Below, piece after piece: positions 1 through 11,068 of a DNA stretch of 64,000 nucleotides. The notes below the pieces were generated by a model that did no database searches, had not been told where the DNA came from, and saw only the letters and a list, made by a program, of their open reading frames with translations. The position numbers were made by a program, and so were the translations under genes. Source of the stretch: Dasyornis broadbenti (lineage: Eukaryota > Chordata > Aves > Passeriformes > Dasyornithidae); the NCBI GenBank assembly GCA_013397935.1, contig VZRN01001859.1:882883-946882 (forward strand), written 5' to 3'. Position 1 is the stretch's first letter; each line of letters opens with the position of its first letter.

Positions 1-28
1 TATATATATATATATATATATTTTTTTT
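1..28. repeat. (TA)n microsatellite with T-run, cut by window edge
   Basis: Ten TA units run from the first base and pass directly into eight T residues. The tract is open at the left edge, so its true length is unknown. Confidence 0.95.
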
Positions 29-1787
29 GTCAGCTAATAATAGAAGATGTACTCACTGGATTGAAAACATACTCCTGGATGTGACTGTGTTAGATGAGAT
101 GAATCCTCCCTTAGAAATATCTCAACAGGTGAATTGTAGTGTGTACAAATCTGTTCAGAATCATTCACTGTGCAGATGAATCCAGTTTTGTTTCGGTTCC
201 AAAAATATGATGAATTAGATGACATGTAAAAAAAAATTATGCAAACCAGAAGACAACTCCCTGGATCCTTTCTGTTGGTTTCAGAGTAAGGTTTGCCTAA
301 CTTAGGATTTGAGAGATATGGGTAAACCTCTTATTCTGTTCTCGCTAAATGAAATAACATCAGTAGAAATTGTTCAGTGGGGTCTTAAAAGAGTTTAAAA
401 AACAATAACCTTTCTTTCTAATGCCTCCCCAAATATTTTTAGAGCTTAAATGGAATGTTAAGGAAAAGCTTCCTGCCAGCATTGCAATGGAAAAGGTGTG
501 AGGTACCAGCAGGTGGTGCTGATACAACAAGTAAGCAGGATCCACAGGCTCGGATTTAAAGCCATCATTTCAAAACTTTTCCTTCAAGCTAATAAACCAT
601 TACCATGTCACTTTCTAATTTTAAATATTGACATCTTATTGCTGTGAAGGCTAAAAGCTCTGGTTGTGTACCAGTGCAACACAGGTCTAAGTTCTATATA
701 CACAGAGAACAAAAAGACAATGTGCAGCATTCTGTTCCTCCACTGGTTCAAGCAAGCAGGTTAAAAATATGTTACATAGCAATCATGGAAATTCTCAGAA
801 GTTTTGACAAAATGCTATTGGAGAACTATAGGTCAAGTTGAGAGGGTTTCTTTACCTTCAAATATAGTTCTCATGTGCATGAATGCCTTTGTATTACTGC
901 AAACATAAAGAGACATGCCTGAAATGTTGGATTGTATGGCAGGCACTTGAAAAAGAATTTGTAGAGAAATAGTCTCTCCATAGAATAGCATCCCTACGAC
1001 TTCAAATTCTTATCTGAAATGGAATCATTTACTGTGTAACTTATTCAAAGAAAAACATATTTCCCACAAAGTTCTCGTAATACAAGTGTCCCAGGGCTAT
1101 GCTGTGGGGGAAAGAATCAGTTGTCCTTGATTTTTTATTTCCTCCTGTCTGTCAGAGCAGAGTTTTACTATAAGTTGAGGTGAAATTTTAGGAAACATCA
1201 GTTAAAGTTCAGGTAACACCTTATAAGGTATTTAATGCCAGGAAATACTATTTTGTGCTTTAATTTGCTAGTGGTAATTCCAATGCATGGATTTGTTAAG
1301 ATTTCTCTTTCTTATAAGTAGAATTACACACAGTTCTCATCCTTACTTTCCCATTATTTGAACTGAGTATTATAAAATTTGATTAAGTCCCCTGTTCTTT
1401 TGGAAACCACTACAATTCTTTTTTTGTTGTTGTTTGTTTTTCTCTTTAAATAAAGATCCTAGTTGACAGAAAGACACATCTAGGAAAAAATCCCCACATT
1501 CAGCTGTGTTCTTGACCCTAAGGTATGCTTATTCCTTTTGGTCTTTATTTCTTTTATCCTTTGTTACTTCTTGGAACACAGTTTGACCTGATTTTTTTCT
1601 TTTTGTTCGGAGAGTGGAATTAAGAATATGGGAATACTGGGAATATGGACAATACTTCATCCCCATTCACTTAAGCTTCTGACCTTTAAATCAGAGCAAG
1701 CTCTAGAAAGTCATCTACAGGCCTCCTGTCCAGGCAGCCTTTCCTTTCATTTCATTTCTGAATTTTGCATTTCTCATCTTTTGGCAG

Positions 1788-1856
1788 TTCTTTAATCTTC
1801 CCTCATTGCTTCCATTTACTCTTTCAGCAATGAGGAGGGAAAGAAGAATTAAAAGA
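1788..1856. other. Imperfect stem-loop
   Basis: The 9-base arm 'cctcattgc' (1801-1809) pairs exactly with 'gcaatgagg' (1827-1835) across a 17-base loop. After a bulge of about 7 bases, pairing resumes between the A/T-rich flanks (around 1788-1800 and 1842-1856). This is seen in the sequence. Whether it is transcribed is unknown, and the bulge makes a microRNA precursor unlikely. Confidence 0.4.
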
Positions 1857-3010
1857 GGTGAATAACAAGAGACAGCTGTTGGCTGCTACTTCACAGCAAC
1901 AACAGTATCTTCTAGGCCCTTAGAGACAAATGATAGAAATCTGAATCTACAAATCACCGTCCCATTAATCTGCATTAGTGGCGGCAGCCCGTGGTGGACT
2001 TCTAGAACCTGCCACAGCTTGCAAGCTGAGAGATGATGAACACCACCTGTGCCATTTCAGTACATGTGAACTTTGGAAAAATACATCACCTGAAAAATGT
2101 CTATAAAGAAAGAATCCTGGAAAGAGAGACATCTCCATTGAGTCTTTGAAGTGCTCTGTACAAAGCAAAAGCAGAGGAGTTCAGGAAAGGTCACTTGTGG
2201 CATAAATTGGTAGATTGATGCTTGCAGGGTTCTGCAAACTACAGTAGCTGTGAATAAACTACAACTTATTTTTGGAAGTAAAATATTTTTCTTCCATTAA
2301 TTTCCCTTTTTAATATCAGGTTTGGCCCATGCTCAAATTGGGATGAAAAATTAAAATCTTGAAACATATTCATGAACAAAATTACATAGGTCATTTTTAA
2401 AAATGATTTCTTCATTATTTAGTTTAGTTAGCTTGAAGTAGCTTGAATTTCCAAATAAGTAGCTTAGTAGATTTGCATTATCCCAATCAATAATATGCTA
2501 ATAAATATTCTGATATTCAAAATTTGCTAGTTTTCCCCAAAATAGTTTTAGGGACAAATATTTGTTGAAACCAATAACGTATCAACTCTGACAACCTGGC
2601 ACTATGCAGTCAAAAAATCACTTGAGTGAGAAATTTCTGCTCAACTGTATCTATAAGACGGGAGGGTTAGGTATTCCTGCAGTCCTGCTGTTTTGGTTTT
2701 CCCTGCACATGACTAAGAAAATACTTTTGAGGTTCTCCAATTCTTCACTAAGTAATATAGTCCCTCACCTGAGTCAAGGCTCTCTCTTGATATCTGCCTT
2801 GCTATGGCACTACATTTCAAACTATCTGATGTGAAATTATATTAACAAATTGTGGTAGAGCTAGTGAAAGAGTAAGGTAAAAATGATCCCAGGTTGGACA
2901 GTGAGGGAGGTTTGTGTGCATCCTGGCAATGCTGGACATCCTCCCATTCACCACAAATTTGGGTAAAGCATCTGGTTGCTACAGCACTGAAAAGCAACAT
3001 TAACAGGACT

Positions 3011-3034
3011 TACATTATTACATTATTACATTAT
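3011..3034. repeat. Three tandem copies of TACATTAT
   Basis: The 8-base unit tacattat occurs three times with no mismatch at 3011, 3019 and 3027. It is a small perfect tandem array, probably from replication slippage. Confidence 0.9.
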
Positions 3035-4834
3035 TAAAAGAATTTCTGAAGAGTTAGTTCGTATTTCTGTTGCAATTTGCTGTTTAGGAACCACAAGCTG
3101 TTCATGGGTCCATTTGCCTTAAAAAAGAGGTTGTTGGGATTTTCCTTTAGTGTGTTTATGTAAACCTTGATTTCTCTCTCTGACTTGTTTCGTTTTTAAG
3201 TGAAAAACACTTTAAAATAAAAGGGTGTTCAACACTCCTCATTTTCCATTTTACTGTGTAATTCTACCTGATGATACACTAGTAAAGGTGAAACCTTCCC
3301 AAGATGGATATTTCAAGGCTGCACAGTTATGATGGACCCAAACTCCCTGGAAAGATTCTTCCTCATGGAATATTTTACATAGTCCAAATATCATGGGTGT
3401 CTGCACAAGTAGTCAGTGGCTATAGGGAATTTTGGTTCTTGTTTGAAATTGCTTGGTATTACATGGTATCAGTTTCTTATTCTACTGGATTTTTATTCAA
3501 TTTGCTATCAAAACTTTTCAAATTTCGTTACTATTAGAAACTGTTGATTTGTTAAGTATTGCTTTTATGTTGCTCTATCCTCGTGACTGTGGAATTACAT
3601 TCAGTATTTTGCTAGGTTTGCCAAGTAGCTGGCATTAGCCCAGGAATCAAAGGTATTAGCAAGGTGTAGCACTTTCAGATACACTGACATTAGTCAGCAG
3701 AGCCAGAACAAATGCTGTGGGTAAGCGCTATCAGCTTACCTCTTCCAGGAGAGAAACGATAACAAGATAAAGATCTTTGATCAACAGAGAGATTTTTTTG
3801 TAGTGACATCTCTGGCATGCACATCTGTGAAGCAATTAGATGCTGCATTTGTATTAGAAAAAAAATGAACCAATTTTTATTGTGAAAGAAAAGGGAAAAA
3901 ACCTGGTGAATTTCTCAACAGAATATTGTTGTATTAAGTAATTCAAAATAAGCATATTTTGGGCCATTGAGGGACTTTTCTGTATCTCTCTTATTAGTAA
4001 TGACATTTAGCTCAAATTGCTTGTCTAAATATACCCTGAATTTTCAAAGCCCTTCTACTTCTCAATGGGAGTGGAACATTGGATTGCACAGTTGAACTTC
4101 TGGATCATTTCACTCATCAGAAGCTGCTTTCAATGCTAACCAAGGAGGCAACTATGTGGAATTTGTACTGGAGTCTGGAGGTTTGGTTGTGTGGAAAGTG
4201 TATGCTGGTTTAAGGTGAAATATGGATTACAGGATTCAGGATTGTGGTCTGTGACTTCATGAGTTGATACTTGTCAACCACGTGGAGATAGCTGTTCATG
4301 TGTGTTCTTAGTGTGTGACAAAAATAAAGAAACATGACTTACATTACCCATCTTTGGTGACCTTACAAAAAGTTCAAGCCAGAAAGCTGGGTGTTTTGAT
4401 TTAAGTTATGATACCTTGGAAAGGGTTAAAAATAAGAGTGTTGAAAGAGACATAATGTAACAGGAGTGGTTCAATCATCAGAATAATTATGCTGGTAGCA
4501 GAGTCCAAAACTTTTTCGCATGTAGAAGAAGTTGGAGAGTCTTCAGGCTGTAATGTGATCTGTGCAGGTTAACTGCCCTGACACAGTCAATTATTGTACC
4601 TTTCGTTACAATTGAAGGTGAAGTTTGCTAGAAATCAAGAATTGAAAACTATAGAAAGCAAAATTCAAAATCTGAATTCTGTGAATGTTGGAAAGTTGAG
4701 ATTTACAATGAAACATTCTTTGTATTTTAATTTACCAAAGTTATCAGTTGAACCTGTATTTTATGAACTTCCACAACACCTCTGAGCAAAGTCAGAATGT
4801 CTACCCTCTCTGCAATAGAACTTTATGACATAGA

Positions 4835-5005
4835 GGCTGATTTTTTTCCAAGTTACTCAAGTGGCTACAGACACTGAAAAAATGTTTAATGGGATTTGGT
4901 GTTTAAATACTTTTTAAAATCTGGTTGTAAGTGATTTGCTTGGGATTACAGTGCAAATCTGTGATGGAGACTTGAACTGAGGTTTTAGGAAAGGTCTCTC
5001 TGAAA
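4835..5005 (+). repeat. Degenerate MIR-like SINE of ancient amniote type
   Basis: The order of blocks follows the 3' half of the amniote MIR family. A 'taatgggattt...ttaaatac' block near 4885-4910 is followed by 'agtgatttgcttgggattaca' (equivalent to the conserved 'agtgacttgcccaaggtcaca' core). Then come 'aatctgtgatggaga' and 'ttgaactgaggtttt'. The copy is heavily diverged, as expected for a repeat older than birds. Identity rests on my memory of the family consensus; a RepeatMasker search against amniote MIR would settle it. Confidence 0.5.
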
Positions 5006-7069
5006 AAGTTTAGTTCCAGAAGCATGCACTAATATTTGCCAATTTTTTGAAATGACTTTATTTCCATCAGCTTCTGACACAGTACAGGTTGTCTTTTGTT
5101 TAGCTTTGCTGAAATTGAGGATGAAACCGCTTCCTTCATGTTATAGCAAACTACCTCTTTGCATCCTGGAAACTCGCTTCTAATATAGTGTTTCTAACTT
5201 TGTTCTTTTTCTGAATATACATTTAGCTCATTTGTTTTTTGACTTTGAGAGACCATGGCATGAGGTCAATACTAAGAAGTGGTCAGAATTTTAAATATAG
5301 ACTACAGACAGAGTTCCTGTTGACATTTGAAAAATCTGAGCTCTTCTGTTAACCATATGCATTATAGGTCAGTTAAAAATTAAGGCAGGGTGGAAGTAAA
5401 TTACTTCCTTCTTCATGGTTTAAGAGAAGGAAAATGAATCTGAAATTGAAAAGTTTTTTAACAAACCAGTCTCATAGGGCTGAATAAATTAAACTGTCAG
5501 ACTTTAGTCATTACACATCTTCCTGTGTGAAGCATGGAAATTGGAAGCACAGACTGTGCATATTATGTTAATACTATTTACTCTACTTGGTATCCATGAC
5601 GTATCCTGGTGAGTCTAAGCTACAACAGAATTATGCCTTACAGAAAAGAAAGAGAAATAAGGTTAATGAAACGGCATCTTGGCACTATAGCTAAATAAAA
5701 CACATCTCTGACTAGAGTGTTGAGCAGTACTGGGGGTATTCATGAGCTGTTCTGCAGATGCTGTGGCTCACATTAGCATGTATAACACCAAATCATCCTG
5801 TCAAAGAATCCTTTTTCTGTTTAACAGCGTAACAAGGCATTGATTGTGATTGTTGGATTATAGAATCTGTCTACTGAGATTCGTGCAAGATGTTAAAATG
5901 ACACAAAGGACCATATTCTTCACTAGAATCCAGAAGTGTACCTTTAATAAAATGCATTGTCCCCAAAATATAAGGAAAGACTACATTTAGGAGTGACTTT
6001 CTGTTTTATTGTGCTTTAGTATTCTGGAGTGTCTTACATGGTGCTTTGAATTCACAGTAAACAAATTGTTCAGTTCCACCAAAGAGATATTTATCTTAAA
6101 ATCGTTTACAGAAAACCTATTGATTTTGCCCAGGGTAGAGTTTTATTTTGTCATATTGAGTGACATCCTGAAACCTGTGGCATTATTTGAGAGTAAGCAA
6201 TTTCTTTTCAGGTAAAGATGAGACAAAGTTAATGAGTATTTTTGTCTGCTGTATATTGCATTAACTTCAACAGAACAAACACCAAAACACTGTTGGATAT
6301 TGTATTGTTCTTTTATTCAGTATAATATAGATTCTATATAATACAGAGCCCATACTTTAGGAGCTAGTGACTATCTCTAGGGCTACAGCCAGCCTCCCAT
6401 CCTCCATTATGCTGTCTCCAACTAGTTTTACTTTGGAAAATCTGAGCATTGATTATAGTCACTAAAAGAGTGAGTTTGCATTCGTTCACTAATACAACAG
6501 ATATGCAAACTGTGGTATGGATGCACAGGTGATGCTCATGCTCTGGCCTTAGCACTACAGTGTCTTGTGCAGTTATGTGGTGATTCTGTAGTTGGAACAA
6601 GAATGACATTACTACATTTTCTTTGGGGTCGACTCTAAGAGTCATAGCATTGCAAAGACAGGTGAGGCCATGGCACTGAGAGCCACCAGTTCTGCATTCT
6701 GGCTGTCAAAGTCCAGTTGTAACTTTATGGATAATGACATTCTGGAAGGGCTTTCAGGCCTGTTAGTGCTAACCAGTATTCCATGCATGCACCTCACTGT
6801 GCGGTGAGTGAGCAGATCCCCATTGCTCTGCCCTGATCCCAGAACAAGGTAAACTTCTGAACAGATGGGAGAGGTTGCTCCCTCCAGCCAGCGACAAGCA
6901 CTTGCTCACATCATCCCGGAGCAGTGCTTAGGACTACCAGACCAAGGCTGTGGTAGATATGCTCTGCAGCATGACTGGAAAGGGACAGCAACGCCTTTTC
7001 CTGGCCATGGGGTGAATTTTCTGGCACTGGAAACAGCACTTATAAAAGGAAGTCTGTTTTCTGACTCTG
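5006..7069. other. Single-copy non-coding DNA, no gene seen
   Basis: No convincing reading frame, RNA gene or repeat is visible. A 93-codon minus-strand frame (6364-6645) has no recognisable motif. The 113-codon plus-strand frame starting at 6865 runs into the CR1 tail downstream and is not a gene. Confidence 0.65.
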
Positions 7070-7302
7070 AACAAAGTTTTAGAAAGAAATTCTTTACTGT
7101 GAGGGTAGTGAGACACTGGAACTGGTTGGCCAGGGAGGCTGTGAATGTCCCAACCCTATTATTATTCAAGGACAGGTTGGATGGGGCTTTGAGCAACCTG
7201 GTCTAGTGGGAGGTGTCCCTGCCCATGGCAGCAAGGAGTTGGAACTAGATAATTCTTAAGGTCCCTTCCAACCCTTAATATTGTATAATTCTATGATTCT
7301 AT
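7070..7302 (+). mobile_element. CR1 LINE, 3' fragment
   Basis: This is a 5'-truncated copy of the avian CR1 non-LTR retrotransposon in plus orientation. It holds the CR1 3' untranslated region: 'ttctttactgtgagggt', then 'ggatggggctttgagcaacc', then 'ggtcccttccaaccc', ending in the CR1 tail 'attctatgattctat'. CR1 copies usually lack the 5' part because reverse transcription stops early. No coding part remains. The match is close over most of its length, so this copy is younger than the CR1 fragments at 26.3 and 52.2 kb. Confidence 0.95.
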
Positions 7303-10300
7303 ATGAGTGTTCTGGCAAGAGTGAAATGGTGGAAAAAATGTCACTTCTGAAAGATTGAACTGTTTTCTTTTTTTTTTTCTTCAAAGTAAGGCACAGCAAC
7401 CATTTTCCAACACTTGGGTCCCCAAACACACAAGCAGTAAAGGCTTTTGCATATTAAATACGAGAGTTCTTAGGTGGTGCTGCTGAGTGTGAGAGTTCCA
7501 GATCAGTCCATGGACTGGCCTAGAGATGTGCAAAAATAGGTAAAAGGTCAAAAGGTTAGAAAAAAAGGTAAAAAAATGCATACAGTGACAGTAAATGTGG
7601 TGAATGGGAGATGGGGAGAGGTGGGGAGACATTCTTGTGACTTAAAATGGGCCAAGATGTCCCTAAGAGAGCCTCAAAACTCAAGAATTTGGTCTGAGAG
7701 CAGTTGAAGTCATGCTCATTTCTGCAAATAGCGTATTTGATGTCAAAGAAATTTCTGAAAGAAGTTACGAAGCTGAGTACATTGACAATTTTCTTGCCCT
7801 TGGTGTGCATCTTGAAGGTTGTATTATGACACGTTTTGGAAGCAGATATTTCTGCTAAAAGAAAGTAGAATTTTCTAAACCATTGGTCACAGACACAAAA
7901 TTACCTAAAATGAAAGTTGAATTATGGCTCTGGTGCAAAATAATATATAAGAATCTATTTAAAAGTGACATATAACACTATTTTGAGAATATTCTAATTT
8001 ATTTTTTTTAATTAGACAGAAAGTGACTGATGAAATTACTTGCATTTAGCACTGTGGAATGCAAGGAATTAATTTATACATTATATTAATATTTCTGTTT
8101 AAACCAGCATAACCTATTCTTAATTTGCTTTGCTGATCAAAATATACAGCTGTAATAAATTTGAGGATGAGAGGAAATTACCAAGTTTCAAAAGACTGTT
8201 TCACAGCATGTTTTACCAAGTGAAAACTTGGGCAGAGCATCTATATAACGTATAATCCAATTTTTCTTTATTAACAGTAGAGCTAAGTGTATTACTTCAT
8301 TCACTTTAGATTCAACAACAAGTAAGAAAAAGTTATGACTGGATAAATGTAGCATATGAAAAGCAAAAAAACCCTCAAATATAATTAAAAATAATATAGA
8401 CCCCAGGATAATACCTTTGTTAAAAGACATGGAACAATAAAGGAAGGTAGGTGACCACCTAATGGGAAAATGGATTGAACCCTTTAGGGACACCCCAGAT
8501 ACTTTTGCAGCTGACTCAGTGATGAATATATTTAATATATACTTGGTTGGTTTTGCTATTTCATTTTAAAATTTCTTTTGAACGGGTATTAGGGAGTCAC
8601 AAAATTCACTGGATAAGAAATATATTGCTGCAGAAGAAAAATATCTGAGAAAGAAACAAGATTATGCAATATTTGTGTCACTTAGGAGGTTATACTCTAA
8701 TTAAAAGAATTAATCCTAGGTAAATTTACATGAGAAAGGAAGAAATCACGGAAGTTCAGTGTGGTTTTTGTGCAATGTTAATTTTATTGAACTTTATGCT
8801 TTTGTCCAGACAACATAAGTGGGCTGTGGAATACAAAAAAAGGCTGCAAAACTGCTGTGCATCTGCTTTACTTTGTTCTGAGGGAGTGACAAATATGGTT
8901 CCCACCAGACTTCAAAAGACCAATCTAAGTGGTTGAAAGATATGAAACCCTGGAACTGTATAAATACACATGAAGTGTTAAAATAAAATCTATAAATCCA
9001 AATAACAGGACCTTTCTATAATCTACAAATATTTCACTACATAAACAGACCCCCTCAGAGTGGCGGGGAATGGAAAGGGAACAAGTCTCCCATGAAGAAA
9101 GGCTTTTGCAGAGAGCTGGCATTTGTGTTAAAATTGCTCTTTGATTCAGACTGCACCAATTTGACAAGCTGCACACACTGTGTAAGACACAGCAACTGCT
9201 TATCGAGCAGGGAAAATGTCAAAAAGCAACATGATTTATTTGCCAGCAATATGGGAAATGCACTCTACACTACAATGGGCTTGAACCTAAGGCCCTTTAA
9301 ATTTAACAAGAGAATTTTACAAGTCCTGAGCAACTACACCTTCAGGAAGTCATGGGGAAGAATAAGCCACTTCATCACCGTCTCCTGACTGCACTGGTGT
9401 GGTGGTCTTCTTAATGTTTTCTCTCACCTCCATCTGGTGCTGGTAGTAGCCAAAAGTTGATATATCCATTTGCTTTCCTGCTAGAAAAAAACTAACCAGT
9501 TTTACAGCCTCATGTCCTCCTTTTACAACAGCTCCATTGACACTGTTAAGGGTTCTCTAAAAGTGCTGGGCAAATTCCATCATCCACACACCACTGCAGT
9601 CAAAATGGGCCACTTGAAGCCTTTACACCCAGCTGTGCTCTGAAAGTGAAACTTTTGGCAAAAAGTCCTTGGGAAGGAAATGAATTATTATGTTTCCTTT
9701 GCATGGGGGGCTTTTTAAATTTTTTTTTTAAAGGGAAGGACTCAGGACATTGCTTAGGAACATGGGGCTCTTCATTTGAGACAATACCCATGCACTGAAA
9801 TGAAATACAGGAGCGTTTTTTATCTACTCATTTTAAAAATGAGGTGCTCGAATGCATCCCCAAGGCAGTGGGAGCTAGTGGAACTCAAGCAAACAGGCAG
9901 GTGACACAGGGAAAATGAAAAAAACCAGCCAGAACTGGAGGTCTGGCCATGCTATTGTCTGTGCTACATTTGAGAAATAAATATGTCTGGTTAAAGTACA
10001 GTGACTGGCATTTTCTAAGCTTTAAGTGATTTTGCATCTGATGTCTTGCAAACCCCCCAGCAGAAGGTGTGATTCCCTGCTTCCCTTGAAAACCTGACAA
10101 CTGGAGATACGTGTTACTTTTGGAGAAATATGGAAATATCCTACCTACATGGTAAATAGTATAACTTTGAAAACAATACAATGACATTTTTCAGGTGGTC
10201 CAGCCATGACATCTCTTGTGGTTGGGTTGAGATGGGGTTTGAGGCTCGGCACAATGTTTTGTGTTGATGTAACACAAGTGTTGGCTCATGCAAATATATG

Positions 10301-11009
10301 CGGAGAAGAAATGCCTGCAGTCTCACTTCTCCCTAGGTACATACAGTGCCTAAATATGTCTACTTTAAGTGCTTCATGAGGCAGTATTGTCAGTGTTTCC
10401 TTTGTGAAATGTAGTAAGTCAGAGGGATTTGTCCCATGAAGCACCAAATGAACCCTGCTGCTGTAAGTGACCTTTTGGATATGATTACTTGGATTTATTT
10501 TTTAAACGATTATTTATTCTACAAGTCAAATTTGTCTTGCCAGAGTGAGGTTGGAGTCCAGGTAGGACTGAACCTCGACATTTTAGCAAATATTTTATTT
10601 TATAAACTTAAGACTATGTTTGGTGAATTTTATTATGTTACAAAACTAGAAGGAAGAGAATGGATAACTTTTTTGCCTCTTCATAGAGATTTTTATATTG
10701 AGATTCATCAAAGGCAGCAGAGCCTTAAAAGCCCATACAACAGCCTATTCTATTCAGTTCCAAGAATATGTCATGTGGTTACATGCTGAACAGGGCTGTG
10801 TGCAACAGAGCAGACTTAGCTGAGCTGACTGAGGAAAATGTTATCATTAGCTCTGTAGGCAAACAACATTAGGAGACAGAAAACACTTGTGGAAGCCAAT
10901 ATGATTAAATCACTACTTGCTAGTCACGATCATGTTGCATGTCATGTCCAAAAATATCAATGCAGTTATTGAAGGTAGGACTAACAAAGAGTGCAAGTGT
11001 CAAATCTTT
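7303..11009. other. Single-copy non-coding DNA, no gene seen
   Basis: Apart from the regulatory-looking stretch listed at 9,090-9,400, I see only AT-rich DNA. The open frames of 80-117 codons lack recognisable motifs or convincing splice context. A T-rich tract lies at about 7,367-7,380. Confidence 0.65.
9090..9400. promoter_or_regulatory. Possible conserved non-coding element
   Basis: The stretch has balanced, non-repetitive composition. Intact motifs lie close together, for example the 'ttgacaag' and 'gatttattt' boxes and a 'tttaaattta' palindrome. It is open for 98 codons on the plus strand (9092-9388), but the translation matches nothing I know. Regulatory function is inference from texture only. 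Alignment with other birds and with mammals would decide. Confidence 0.2.
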
Positions 11010-11068
11010 GGGGGGGGTNNNNNNNNNNNNNNNNNNNNNNNNNNNNNNNNNNNGGGGGTGGGGGTGGG
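11010..11068. repeat. G-rich tandem repeat interrupted by an assembly gap
   Basis: Eight G residues and a T (11010-11018) precede 35 N (11019-11053). The gap is followed by GGGGGT, GGGGGT and GGG (11054-11068). The flanks suggest a (GGGGGT)n-type array across the gap. Four or more G-runs on one strand could form a G-quadruplex, which would explain the failed sequencing. The real gap length is not known from the N count. Confidence 0.8.

Larger units (their letters stand above)
29..4834. other. Single-copy non-coding DNA, no gene seen
   Basis: AT-rich sequence with frequent stops in all six frames. The longest open frames are below 80 codons and none resembles a known family. Only a short octamer repeat near 3.0 kb and an imperfect stem-loop near 1.8 kb stand out. 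A short stretch near 4,030-4,080 (ending 'ctcaatgggag') faintly recalls an old amniote repeat but is too worn to call. Confidence 0.7.

Noticed and set aside
6865..7206. 113-codon plus-strand frame
   Set aside because: Its second half is CR1 3' untranslated sequence, so the frame is accidental.
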